DNA of 64,000 bases from NCBI GenBank assembly GCA_023205875.1, contig CP060760.1, positions 62,001 through 126,000 on the forward strand, given 5' to 3'. Of this stretch, positions 33,203 through 42,527 are shown one piece after another; positions within the stretch are counted from its first letter, which is position 1, and the number at the start of each line of letters is the position of its first letter. The notes beneath the pieces are model-generated. The model made no database searches and was not told the DNA's origin. It was given only the letters and a program-made list of their open reading frames with translations. This DNA comes from Chloropicon primus. Its lineage: Eukaryota; Chlorophyta; Chloropicophyceae; Chloropicales; Chloropicaceae. Both the position numbers and the translations under genes were made by a program.

Positions 33203-35536
33203 TCACGATTTCAGGGTCCTCTGCCCTTGCTGCTGCTTTTTGTCCTTGTGGTCCTTCTCGACGGACTTGCGTCGCCTCCTTTTCTCTTCGACTTCATCGG
33301 CAAACTCCTTCATCTTCTTTTCCTTCTCCTCTTCGCTCAGGACCGCGAACAGGCCCGACCTGATGGGATCCCTGGAGTTTGCCAATATATCCGCAGACCT
33401 CTTGAACTCGTCCCTCAGATAGAAGATCGTCTTCCTGCCCACGACCCTCCCGAGGTCGTTCGAGATTTGGAAGGGGTCCTCGATGCAGATCAAGTGGTTG
33501 TCCCCCTTTGTCCTCGTCATCCAGCCCTTCTCCCCCTTCGTGAGCCAGTCTCCCAAACGCATGGAGATCACGCTGGACTTGTAATTGTGGCGGTAGCCCC
33601 AATAGTAAAAGAACTGGTAAAGGAGCTCCGCCGTGGTGAGCTTGTTCGAGGCGCCAAACCCCTCAAAGCGCTCCGTCTCGCCAACGTACCGGCACTCCCA
33701 GCCGTCCACTTCCTTGTCCACGGTGGGAATGTACTGGTGGTCGTCCTGGAGGCAGGGCAGGATGGCGGGCTGGATGGTCTGCAGCAAGTGGATCACCATG
33801 ATGACGTACGCATAGGAAGAAAGAGTCCCCTTGAATGCCCCGTTCACCCCCCTGCACTTTGACCAATGCTTAATCAGTATCACGAGCTCCTTCAATCTCG
33901 GATCGATCTCCGAGTACTTTCTCAGCAACGAGGTGTTCTCCACTGCAAGGAGGTTGTTCACGCAAATGTCGCACTCGATTCCCGTTTCCGGCTCGATGAA
34001 TTTCACGATCGGGACCCTCGCCTTTGGTATGGGAATAACCTTGGACATCCTGTTCCTGCGCAGCAGCCTGGCCATCTGCTTCACCACCTGCTGTTGGGTG
34101 GGCCTGTTGTCTACGTTGTTGTTGTTGTTGTTGTTGTTGTTGTTGAGCTGCTCCTCTTGCTCATTCTCGCTCTCGCTGCCAGAGTCCTCATTCTCGGGAT
34201 CAGAGGCGTCCGTCTTCACTTCAATCTCGATGGACAAGTCGATGTCGTGGTTCTTGCAGACCCCAAGGTTGTTGGCCGAGGAGCCAAACATGTGCAAAGC
34301 CGACCCTTTGAACGTCTTGTTCAGTATTCTCTGAATTTTCTTGAAGCACTTCTTCTTCATAGCGACCTCCTCTCTCGAAGGCAAGAGCTTGATGTAAATA
34401 TCCTTCAGTTGCTTTTGGAGGACGTGGGGCTGCCATTTCGGTTGCTTCGTGTACTCCAGATTCTGCCCCCTCTCGTTGGACCTCCTGTGGTTCATCTTCA
34501 TGCTCCTGTTGTCTTGATCCCTCTTGTGGAAGTCCGGCCCGCCGCGGCTGTTGTTGCGCTGCCGACTCGAATGGGGCGGCTGCTGACCCTTGTCCACCTC
34601 TCTCCGCCTTTCGTTCAGGTGCCTCGCCCCCGCGCCCCCGAGCGATGACATGGGCTGCGTGAAAGTTCTCTGCTGGTTCCCCTGGACGTGTCCTTGCGGT
34701 TGACCGCCGAAGCCCCCGCCAAGCGGAGCGTTCTCCATCCGCCTCAGTAATATGGGTTCCGAGAAGCCCTGGTCAGTTTGCCGCGGCATGAGGGAGCCCA
34801 TCGGCGGTGGGTGCTGCCGCTGCTGGTTCCCACCGCCACCGTTGTCCTGGCGCTGCGCGGGCTTATTCCAAAGGTTGCCCAACCCCTGGTTGCTCTCTTG
34901 GGTGCTCATTGACCACGTGCTGTTTCCTCCGAACAGCAGGCTCGAGCCAACGTCCTGAACAAACTGGGTCGGGTTCCAGCCTCCACCGGCCTCGTCCCCC
35001 AAGCTCCCAGCCCCGGGGGCGCCCCCGCTCCGGCCTCGCTCCAACATGGCCTCCCCAAAGTTTCCTCCGGGACGGGACCCCATTCCAACCGCCCCGTTGC
35101 CGCCATCGAACAGACTCTGGTGATCATGTGTGGCTCTGGTGAACGCGTTCTGCTGCTGCTGCAGCAGTTGGTGGTGGTGCAAGCCAGGGGGCTGAGTGAC
35201 CCGACTGTTGAGGTGCATGTTCATGCCTGGGGGCAGCAACCCAGACTGCGGCCCGAAGTACGAGTGCTGCTGCTGCATGTTCTGCATGCCGGGGTTCCCC
35301 TGCGGCAGGGAAGCCGCCATGCTTCCAGGAGGTGCCTGGTGCCCCAAGGGGAGGCCTCCCCCCCCCATGGGCATGGGAGGGACGCCTCGCCTATCGTCGT
35401 TGCTGCTGGCGTTACTGCCGCCGCCTTGGAGGAGGGCCAGGAGACGGCTCCCATCGTCGCTCGTCGCCGCGAACCCGTCGGGTATCCCACCCAAGCTCCC
35501 CCGCTTCGGCTTCTCCTCGTCTCCCCACTCGTTCAT
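33203..35536 (-). CDS. URT1-like terminal uridylyltransferase (non-canonical poly(A) polymerase)
   Basis: The 777-aa product (start MNEWGDEEKPKR) has a disordered Gly/Gln/Asn/Met-rich N-terminal half of about 380 residues, as in plant URT1. The nucleotidyltransferase domain follows: GSSANNLGVCKNHDIDLSIE (two catalytic Asp), ARVPIVKFIEPETGIECDIC (third Asp), NNLLAVENTSLLRKY, GTLSSYAYVIMVIHLLQ. The PAP-associated part includes FFYYWGYRH, HLICIEDPFQ and SNDLGRVVGRKTI. Plant URT1 uridylates deadenylated mRNAs; the substrate here is inferred. A run of ten Asn (34115-34145) is inserted inside the catalytic domain between the catalytic Asp residues. The frame is open to 35656 with another Met, so a longer N-terminus is possible. 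The C-terminus is Lys/Glu-rich. Confidence 0.9.
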   Translation of the reverse strand: MNEWGDEEKPKRGSLGGIPDGFAATSDDGSRLLALLQGGGSNASSNDDRRGVPPMPMGGGGLPLGHQAPPGSMAASLPQGNPGMQNMQQQHSYFGPQSGLLPPGMNMHLNSRVTQPPGLHHHQLLQQQQNAFTRATHDHQSLFDGGNGAVGMGSRPGGNFGEAMLERGRSGGAPGAGSLGDEAGGGWNPTQFVQDVGSSLLFGGNSTWSMSTQESNQGLGNLWNKPAQRQDNGGGGNQQRQHPPPMGSLMPRQTDQGFSEPILLRRMENAPLGGGFGGQPQGHVQGNQQRTFTQPMSSLGGAGARHLNERRREVDKGQQPPHSSRQRNNSRGGPDFHKRDQDNRSMKMNHRRSNERGQNLEYTKQPKWQPHVLQKQLKDIYIKLLPSREEVAMKKKCFKKIQRILNKTFKGSALHMFGSSANNLGVCKNHDIDLSIEIEVKTDASDPENEDSGSESENEQEEQLNNNNNNNNNNVDNRPTQQQVVKQMARLLRRNRMSKVIPIPKARVPIVKFIEPETGIECDICVNNLLAVENTSLLRKYSEIDPRLKELVILIKHWSKCRGVNGAFKGTLSSYAYVIMVIHLLQTIQPAILPCLQDDHQYIPTVDKEVDGWECRYVGETERFEGFGASNKLTTAELLYQFFYYWGYRHNYKSSVISMRLGDWLTKGEKGWMTRTKGDNHLICIEDPFQISNDLGRVVGRKTIFYLRDEFKRSADILANSRDPIRSGLFAVLSEEEKEKKMKEFADEVEEKRRRRKSVEKDHKDKKQQQGQRTLKS
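34115..34145. repeat. GTT/AAC trinucleotide run encoding poly-Asn in the uridylyltransferase
   Basis: Ten perfect AAC codons on the minus strand, flanked by acidic residues (SENEQEEQL before, VDNRPTQQQ after). It sits in a loop of the nucleotidyltransferase domain. Confidence 0.9.
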
Positions 35537-35656
35537 ACTCCCCTCTCGCAAACCTCTCCTCGTCTTTTTTTCAAACCCCTTTCGTAGCACCTTTCTTCCC
35601 AGTTCTCGCGTTCTTCGACGTAATACACCTGTCGTCGTCGCCCAAGCAGCTAGCAT

Positions 35657-36163
35657 GCCGCAAGGTCTCTCCCCCCTTCACTCCTCCTCGCTACTGCGCC
35701 TCGTCGCTCCATCCCCATCCGCTTCCCCTTTCCGCTCTTGTCTTCTTCCTCGAGGGCTTCGGCTGCTTTCCGAGGGAGAGAGAGAGAGGGAGGGGGAGGG
35801 AGAGCAATGCAATGCAATGCGATGCAATGCTTTCAAAACTTCATCGCCAAAGGACAAGGGGGCTAGGGCAGGGGGCAAGAGGAAGGAATCAATCAATCAC
35901 GAGGACTTGCTGTGTGGACGAGGGACATGGGGTCCAAGGATGCTCGCGCTTATGTGTCCGGGGACGGGGACGGGGGCGATGATGTCAAAAGTTCCTGCAC
36001 CTGCACCAACCGCGCACAGGAAGAAGCGGACGAGAAGAGAAGAGTCGCACCGGGGAGTTTCCAGAGCAAAAAAACTTTTTGATTTGCGTCGTAATTAAAT
36101 TCCCAAACCCGTCATTCGCCATTCCCTTTCGTCCGCTTCCATGGAAGCGACGCGCGGCTCGGC
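35657..36163. other. Spacer between the uridylyltransferase and UROD genes
   Basis: Promoter of the uridylyltransferase and 3' end of UROD. It contains a GA tract and a GCAATGC tandem repeat (about 35804-35830). No coding exon recognised. Confidence 0.45.
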
Positions 36164-37450
36164 TCACTTGTTGTACTTCCCGAACTGCCTGTTATACTCG
36201 AAAAAGTGAGCGACGTTCTCCTCCGGCGTGCCCACCATGACGCCGTGGCCAAGATTGAGCACGTGGCGTCCCTGCCCAGCCTTTGCGATGCAGTCGTCAA
36301 TGGCTTGCGAGATCCCCTCCTTGGTGGAAAAGAGCTTGGCGGGATCGACGTTTCCTTGTACGCTAATGTCCGACCTGAGCCTCTTCTTGGCATCCCCCAT
36401 GTCCAAAGTCCAGTCCAAGCCGATAACGTCTACGCCGGTGTCTTGCATCCTTTCCAGCAGGCCGCCGCAGCCCTGGGCATACAGGGTGAGGGGCACGTTG
36501 GGATACTTTTGCTTCACGTGACTCACGATGTGCTTGATGTAAGGGCCCGAGAACTTGTCCCACATGGCCGGAGGGAGCTGGCCGCCCCAAGAATCGAATA
36601 TCTGGATGCTCTGGGCCCCGCTCTCGATCTGGTAGTCGCAGTAGAGGGCGATGGAGTCCGCGAGCTTCTGGAGCAGGGCGTGCATGACTTCAGGACTGCT
36701 GTCGCAGAGGCACTTGATGACCTTGTACGCGTTGGTGCTCTTGCCCTCCACCACGTAGGTCGCCAGGGTCCAGGGCGCACCGACGAACCCCAGAATCGCG
36801 GGGACGTCCTCCGCCGACTTCACCTCGTCCCTCAGAATCCCAAGCGCCTTGCCCACGAAGTCGACCTTGTCGAACTCTATCTCATGCATGTCCTTCATGT
36901 CCCCCATCTCTCTCACCGGGGCGTCGATCATGGGACCCTTGGTCTCGTCGATCTCGAAAGGGATCCCCATGGCGTTCAGGGGCGTCAGAATATCGCTGAA
37001 CAGGATCAGGCCGTCCGGCTTGAACGAGCGGTAAGGCTGCAAAGTGATGTCCACGATGAGGTCCGTGGTCTCGCTCCTCTGCCTGAATCCAGGATACTTG
37101 GCAGAGAGGTCCCTGTAAGCCTTCTGGTACCTCCCCGCCTGGCGCATCATCCAAGCCGGAGGTCTATCCACCTCGTGCCCAAGCGCCGCCCTCACCAAGC
37201 GAGGCAGCTCCTTCTCCTCCCCACTCGCGGAGGCCGAGGTCACCACCCTCTTTCCAAGGTCCTCGCTCGTCGACACGTGAACCGCCGTGAAGCTGCTCGT
37301 GCGGCTCTGTCCGTGCATCCCCCCGCTCGCGCAGTGCATGCCCTGCCTCCCGATCAAACCGCTCTTGCTCATCCCCCTCGGCCGACTCCACATCACGTTC
37401 GTCCCTCCCATCCTCTTGACAGCCAATCCCAAACCCAATCCCAAACCCAA
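36164..37450 (-). CDS. Uroporphyrinogen decarboxylase, plastid-type
   Basis: The 428-aa protein has a presequence of about 80 residues, beginning with GL repeats encoded by a CCCAAA-type hexamer and then Ser/Arg-rich. The HemE fold follows: DRPPAWMMRQAGRYQKAYRD (substrate-binding Arg), ILFSDILTPLNAMGIPFEID, GFVGAPWTLATYVVEGKST, IQIFDSWGGQLPP, LTLYAQGCGGLLERM, DVIGLDWTLDMGDAK, VQGNVDPAKLF, and HVLNLGHGVMVGTPEENV. It decarboxylates uroporphyrinogen III to coproporphyrinogen III in heme and chlorophyll synthesis, normally in the plastid stroma. No introns. A weak promoter element copy (37501-37518, minus) lies about 50 bases upstream. Confidence 0.95.
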   Translation of the reverse strand: MGLGLGLGLAVKRMGGTNVMWSRPRGMSKSGLIGRQGMHCASGGMHGQSRTSSFTAVHVSTSEDLGKRVVTSASASGEEKELPRLVRAALGHEVDRPPAWMMRQAGRYQKAYRDLSAKYPGFRQRSETTDLIVDITLQPYRSFKPDGLILFSDILTPLNAMGIPFEIDETKGPMIDAPVREMGDMKDMHEIEFDKVDFVGKALGILRDEVKSAEDVPAILGFVGAPWTLATYVVEGKSTNAYKVIKCLCDSSPEVMHALLQKLADSIALYCDYQIESGAQSIQIFDSWGGQLPPAMWDKFSGPYIKHIVSHVKQKYPNVPLTLYAQGCGGLLERMQDTGVDVIGLDWTLDMGDAKKRLRSDISVQGNVDPAKLFSTKEGISQAIDDCIAKAGQGRHVLNLGHGVMVGTPEENVAHFFEYNRQFGKYNK

Positions 37451-37910
37451 ACCTAATGTTCAGTCCTTCGTTCCTTCGTTCGGAGACGAAACGTGCCAAG
37501 TCCGGGCTCTTTCGAAAGCTCTTTCGAAGCCCTTGATCTCTATTAGCACGCCTCGTGTCGTCTCTCGTCCTGTCTGTGGTGAAACCGCGTTCCCTTCCCC
37601 CCTCTCACTCACCTCGTCGCGCGCCCGAAAGCCCGCGTTCTCAGCCGCCCAGCGATCGGGGAGATCTTGAAATCTTATCTTCAAATTCGAACTTCAAATC
37701 TCAATTCCTGTGAGGAACGAGAAACGGAGACGGGAGGTTTTGGAGGGCGAACGAGTCGAGGAGGTTTGGGTTGGGTTGTGGACTTTGTGGCCGCGTTGGA
37801 GGGCGACGGGTTGAGGTAAAGGGGACGAGGAGCTTGTGAGGTGAAAGATTGTTTCGTCTTCTTTCCGGAGACCTCTCTGTTGACGTTTTTGGTCCACGGA
37901 ACGCAACGCA

Positions 37911-37956
<46 letters not shown>

Positions 37957-37987
37957 CATCCTCCAACCTGTGATTCCTGATAGAGCC
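37451..37987. other. Divergent promoter region between UROD and SRP19
   Basis: It carries CTTTCGAAAGAGCCCGG (minus strand, 37501-37518) next to a second CTTCGAAAGAG half, and a GA run at 37913-37954 ending 33 bases before the SRP19 ATG. The minus-strand frame here is a shadow. No gene seen. Confidence 0.45.
37913..37954. repeat. GA dinucleotide microsatellite in the SRP19 leader
   Basis: A perfect run of about 20 GA units just upstream of the SRP19 ATG. The position is similar to the GA runs before the dynein and first TMEM184 starts. Confidence 0.9.
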
Positions 37988-38506
37988 ATGGTGCGTGCGA
38001 TAATGAAGGACCCGAAGACGGGGAAACAGGTGGCTGTGGATGTGGACGCGAAGGATTGGATCTGCTTGTATCCGGCGTACATCGATGCGAAGCGGTCGGA
38101 GTCGAAGGGGCGGAAGGTGTCGAAGGAGTTGGCGGTGGAGGCTCCCAACGTGATAGAGATGAACGACAGCTGCAGGCACCTCGGGTTGATGTCCATGATC
38201 GAGGACAAGAGGCATCCGGCGGATTTCTTCGTGAGGGGGAGGATCAGGGTGAAGCTGAAGGATGACAAAGGGAAGCCTTTGGTGCAAGCGGTTCCGACGA
38301 GGAAGGCCTTGCTGAGAGAGATATGCAAGCTGGTGCCGAACCACATGTCGAGGCAGAAGGCGAACGAGATGAGGCTGCAGCAGAAGGCGCAGGCTGCGGC
38401 CATGCTGAAGGGGAAGGACTCCTCGTCCTCCCAAGCGGCGTCGACCTCGTCGAGCAAGAGCAACAAGAAAAATAAGAAGAAGGGGAAGGGGAAGAAGAAG
38501 AAGTAG
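37988..38506 (+). CDS. SRP19: Signal recognition particle 19 kDa subunit
   Basis: The 172-aa product carries the SRP19 core: DWICLYPAYIDAKRSESKGR, KVSKELAVEAPNV, CRHLGLMSMIEDKRHP, RGRIRVKLKD, and a helical segment TRKALLREICKLVPNH. A Lys-rich tail (NKKNKKKGKGKKKK) follows a Ser-rich linker, as is usual in plant and animal homologues. SRP19 binds helices 6 and 8 of 7SL RNA and promotes SRP54 binding. The start at 37988 was chosen because the conserved region begins 20 residues later; the frame is open farther upstream only through the GA repeat. Confidence 0.94.
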   Translation: MVRAIMKDPKTGKQVAVDVDAKDWICLYPAYIDAKRSESKGRKVSKELAVEAPNVIEMNDSCRHLGLMSMIEDKRHPADFFVRGRIRVKLKDDKGKPLVQAVPTRKALLREICKLVPNHMSRQKANEMRLQQKAQAAAMLKGKDSSSSQAASTSSSKSNKKNKKKGKGKKKK

Positions 38507-38592
38507 GCCGGAGGCTCGACGGCAGCGCCCACTTGAGAGGTATATAAATTGTAATTCTAGTAAGCGGCTCACAGGCGAGGTGAACGGGGGCG

Positions 38593-39626
38593 TCACCCCA
38601 GAACTTTGTCCCGAATGAAGCGCACGATGTGACGCACGAGCTCGCCCCTGTGCTCCGGGTTCGTAAAGCAGTGGTCCGCGTGGCGGATGAGCTGGATCTC
38701 AGAGTCTTCGCCGTCGTTTCCTTCGCCCCCCTCCCGAAACGCCTCGACGTACGACGCGGCAGCCTCCACAGGAATTCTCTCGTCGCAGTCGCCGTGCGCA
38801 ACCAGGAGCACCACTTTCCGCGTCGACCCCTCGGGGCGGCTCAAATTCTGCGGCGGAGAGGAGATACAACAATACTGTGTTAGTCAGATTCTCTGCGGAG
38901 CCTCCTGCTCGGTGGGGCTGAGGTGCAGCTCGCTCGGCTCGGATCGAAAACGAAACGCACCCTTTTCATGTTTTTGATGGCCAGCCCCATGTCTATGCTC
39001 GCTCTCTCCTCCAACATTTCTTTCGTGAGCCAGAACGGCTGCCTCTTTTCGACCCCGATCAACTGCGGTTGGTTCGACGCCATCACCAGATCGACCACCT
39101 CCTGCCCGATACTCCTCTCCACGCCCTCTGCCATGTTGAATCGCCCGCTCACGCACACGACGCCGAAGGTCTCAGGCGAGGAGGGCTCCGGATTCAACTC
39201 GCTCATTGCCAGGGCGACGACACTCGCGGCTTTCGAGTGACCGACCACGCCCACAACGTCGAGGCCCATCCTGCCTCGCAAGTAACTGATCACGTTGATC
39301 AGCTCCTTCTTCTCCTTGTGGTATCCCGAGAAGGGCTCGGACCACCGCGTGGTGAACGTCATCCTCACCACTTGAAGCTTCGTCCCGTCTTCGTCTTCAG
39401 CATTCCTCCTCAGAACTCCTTCGCCAATCGCCATGAGAAGAGGATCGTACTTTGAGGACCACTGGCCAGGAACAAGCACGACCGCCGCACCTCCTGCGCC
39501 ACCCGTTGCCTCTCCAGGTCCGTCAGAGTCCAAGCAATCGATCTCGCAATCGATCTCGCCCACTTTAAAGGCCCTTCTCACCACCCTCCCCCTGTTCCGC
39601 ACGCCAGGACGCCTCTTCGCCTGCAT
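38593..39626 (-). CDS. Alpha/beta hydrolase (plant-type putative esterase), two exons
   Basis: Exons 38961-39626 and 38593-38847 join across a 113-bp intron (AGG|GTGCGT, CGCAG|A) to give 306 aa. The core has AAVVLVPGQWSSKYDP at the oxyanion strand, DVVGVVGHSKAASVVALAM with the nucleophile elbow GHSKA, then VCVSGRFNM. The second exon supplies KVVLLVAHGDCDERIPVEAA (acid Asp) and LIRHADHCFTNPEH (catalytic His). The triad is therefore complete. This follows the small plant esterase group with GHSKG-type elbows; the substrate is unknown. Two exact borders and a restored catalytic triad support the splice model. The start is the Met at 39626 (MQAKRRPGV). Confidence 0.85.
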
Positions 39627-39793
39627 CAACACAACTCTTCCTGAAACGCTTTCGAAAGAGCAAGAGACTCTCCTCCTGCACGGCGTATCGCTCGAAAAAA
39701 CTCCGGCACCACCTCCCGTCCTCGTCCTCGGTGATGATGATGTGACCCCCCCTCTCGTTTCGCGTCCTCCAATCCTCGCCAGAGCTTCGAATC

Positions 39794-39818
39794 CTTCGCG
39801 CGACGGCTCTTTCGAAAG
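39794..39818 (-). promoter_or_regulatory. Recurrent promoter element, copy 4
   Basis: Minus strand: GTCTCTTGCC then CTTTCGAAAGAGCCGTCGCG and CGAAGG. It is oriented toward the hydrolase gene (ATG at 39626). Confidence 0.65.
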
Positions 39819-39950
39819 GGCAAGAGACAACGAAGCTTCCTTCTTTCCTGTCCTCCGTCCCCCCCCCTCTCTCTCTCCGCCGTGCGCTCCCGTCCTCTTC
39901 TCGTGCTCGTCTCGTCCTCGTTCGCCCTCGTGCTCGGCCGTTATGATGTT
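39794..39950 (-). repeat. Promoter-block duplication, copy B (inverted partner at 30960-31105)
   Basis: Read on the minus strand, CATAACGGCCGAGCACGAGG, GCGAACGAGGACGAGA, a GAGAGA tract, ACGGAGGACAG, GGAAGCTTCGT, GTCTCTTG and CTTTCG occur in the same order as in copy A. Confidence 0.65.
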
Positions 39951-39978
39951 CAAATCAGCAACTGACGAGACGTGACAA

Positions 39979-40012
<34 letters not shown>

Positions 40013-40139
40013 GAGGAAAGAGATGTGCGTCACCGTGTGAGCGCGGCCGAGAACCTTATCGTCCCTTGAACGTGTTCTTCTCCTTCTTCCCCTTTGACGT
40101 CAGCGGCTTTTTGTCGCTCGGGGTCTTCGTCCAACGAAG

Positions 40140-40142
<3 letters not shown>

Positions 40143-40172
<30 letters not shown>
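40143..40172. repeat. GA dinucleotide microsatellite abutting the first TMEM184 start codon
   Basis: A perfect GA run of about 15 units that ends exactly at the ATG of the gene at 40173. Confidence 0.9.
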
Positions 40173-40177
<5 letters not shown>

Positions 40178-41560
40178 TGGTGGTGGTTCTTCTTCGACTG
40201 TTGGGAACGCGACCTCGTCGTCGTCGGAAGAAGGGGGGATGCCGTGGTATGTGACCAGGCAGGCGACCCTCTTGGCGTCCCTCTTGGCGTGCGTGTTCGC
40301 GATTCTTTCGGTCTTCATAGCCTTCCTACACATCAGGCACCACCTGAGAAACTACCACGAGCCGGTGGTACAACGGTAAGTGTTGGGTTCACCCGAGTCC
40401 ACGGCAGAGTCCTCTTGACTCTCTCGAACGGGAGTGCGTTGGCTTGGTGACTGACGGCGGGTGTCTCGGGCTCCTTTTGTATAATCTTTTCTGATGTCTC
40501 CTTTAGGTACACCATACGAATCGTTCTGATGGTCCCCATTTACGCAGTTATGAGCTGCATCAGCTTATTCTTCTACGGCAGCATAGTGTCTTTCATCGTG
40601 ACCCTCGTGCGGGATATCTACGAGGCTTACACGCTGTACAACTTCCTGGCTCTGATGCTCTGCCTGCTCGGCGGTCCGAACGTTCTCGTGAGCAAGTGGA
40701 AGGAGGATGCGCAGACGACACAGAGGGGCGAGAACGGGGATCAGGGCGGGGAGGCTGTTGAGGACCACGATGAGCTGGGCAGCCAGTTCAGCTGGTGGAC
40801 GTGCACGTGCTGCTTGAAAGACTTGCTGAAGATTGACATCAACAATCCGCTCTTTCTCAGGATGATAAGGCAGGGAGTCATGCAGTACATCTTTGTGAAG
40901 ATCATTCTCGCGGTGTTTCAGATCGTCCTTAAATGTGTGGGCAAGTACGAGGAGCAGCTGCTGAACTTTGAGAGCGGTTATGTTTACTGCGTCGTTGTTT
41001 ACAACGTCTCCATCGCGATAGCGTTGTACTCCCTCGTGGTTTTTTATCTTGCGACGAAAAAGTACTTGAAGCCGTACCGGCCGGTGCTGAAGTTTGCCTT
41101 GGTCAAAATCATCATCTTCGTCACGTTCTGGCAGGGCCTGGTGATCAAGACGCTGTTCATGTTCCGCGTCATAGAGCCGCTGAAAGGTCTGAACTCGGGG
41201 GCCTCGGGAGACTTCATAGTGAATTTTCTCATCTGCTTCGAATGCGTCATTCTGGCGGGCCTGAACATACTGGGATTCCCGCCAGGAACGGTGAAGAAGG
41301 GAAAGGAAACGAACATCGTGCACTCACTGAAGCACTTTGTGAGGATGAATGACGTGCTGATGGACACTGCCCACACGTTTCTGCCGAACCAAAAGTACTC
41401 AGAGTTCGTGGTCATCAACGCGCACGAAGGCTTTCAGCAGGACGAAGAGCAGAGCCCCTCGCCGGAGCCCACGCAGCCACCAGAAGACAACGATTTGCCC
41501 CTGATCGCCATTGATGAGCCACTCTCGCACGAGAGTACTGTGAAAGCGGCTGTTGCATAG
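40173..41560 (+). CDS. TMEM184/LAZ1-family seven-helix membrane protein (paralogue 1), two exons
   Basis: Exons 40173-40375 and 40507-41560 join across a 131-bp intron (ACG|GTAAGT, TTTAG|G), giving 418 aa. The join restores the family hallmark: HHLRNYHEPVVQR-YTIRIVLMVPIYAVMSCIS, then VRDIYEAYTLYNFLALMLCL. Further conserved parts are YLATKKYLKPYRPVLKFALV and VKIIIFVTFWQGLVIK. Homologues (plant LAZ1, animal TMEM184/OSTalpha-like) are seven-helix proteins of the endomembrane system linked to vacuole function and hormone signalling; transport activity is not proven. The C-terminal tail is acidic and Pro-rich. A second family member lies at 48061-49428 on the other strand. Confidence 0.92.
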
Positions 41561-41709
41561 GGCGATCGTATCCCAAAAGCAAGATTATAATTTATGTATA
41601 TAAGTTGTACTTTTCCTCCAACGTATCTTCGTGTGCATCCTTGCCCAAGACATCGCTTGCCTCGCTGTCTTTGCATCCCCAAAGCAAAAGCTTTCCCATC
41701 CCATCAAGA

Positions 41710-42527
41710 TCACTTTGCGCTTTGGGGCCGGCCTTTGTCTGCACTGACCTCCTTCCTGCCCACGTAGTTCACCTTGGCCGTCCTTCTGGCCGGTACTGCT
41801 GACATGGGCCTCGAGGTCGTCTCCCCTGTGAACGGGTCGCGGGTGCCCCTCTTCGAGCTCCGTCCATCTTTCCTCGCACTCTTGCCACGGTTGTACGTCG
41901 AGTTCGTGAAGAATCGAGCGCTCGACGGCTTCTTTGGGGTATACACGCCGTGAAAGAGCTGAGACCTGCTGTGGTTCCTCGACGCCGACAGCCTGTTCGG
42001 CTGGGAGTCTTCGCATCCTTATGGAATTCATAGGGAAGGCATGAAACGAGTCGAGTCAGAGAGAAACCCTCCACCGACAGGGGATCGGCATGACCGTGGC
42101 AGCCTCCACCACTTACCTGGGAACTGGAAGAGAACAGGCTTTGACAGCGTCTGTTTGTTCTGCAAGTTCTCTAGACCGATATTCTTCTTCTTCTTCCCTT
42201 CGTGGCTCTTCTGCACCCGCATGATGAGGTCCTTGATGTGCTGCTCTCGCTGAATGGCTCGCCGCTTGTTGTGTGTCACGGCACAGCCAGTGAGGAGCAG
42301 CTCGCGCTGGATGTCAACCTTGAAAGCTGTTCCAGCGGGGTTGCGCCCCGAGAGGAGAAGAGGTAGGGAACCCAAACCAAGTCAGTCGTTGCTCAGCGCG
42401 CTTCGACGCCACAAGGGCAAGATTTTCCTGGACACTTACTAGGCTTTGTCGAGGACCTCTTCGAGGAACGCTTGGGGTTGGCTTGTGCCTGCACGCCCTC
42501 CTCCTCAATACCCGTGGCCCTGCTCAT
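41710..42527 (-). CDS. Small basic protein of unknown function, three exons
   Basis: The exon model 42440-42527, 42117-42326 and about 41710-42008 gives 198 aa. Donors are clear (A|GTAAGT and CAG|GTAAGT). Acceptors are GAACAG|C and, less certainly, GCGAAG|A; an alternative at ATAAG five bases earlier also keeps the frame. The product starts MSRATGIEEEGVQ and has a conserved-looking middle (FKVDIQRELLLTGCAVTHNK, REQHIKDLIMRVQKSHEGKK). It ends in a Ser/Arg/Lys-rich tail (GVYTPKKPSSARFF, KRGTRDPFTG, VNYVGRKEVS). I do not recognise the family. The basic tail and small size would fit a nucleic-acid or microtubule-associated protein. A promoter element copy lies about 215 bases upstream. Confidence 0.6.

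Larger units (their letters stand above)
39627..40172. other. Divergent promoter region between the hydrolase and TMEM184 genes
   Basis: It contains a strong promoter element copy and a related half-copy (about 39646-39663) on the minus strand, a GA tract near 39980-40010, and a GA run (40143-40172) abutting the TMEM184 ATG. No gene seen. Confidence 0.5.
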
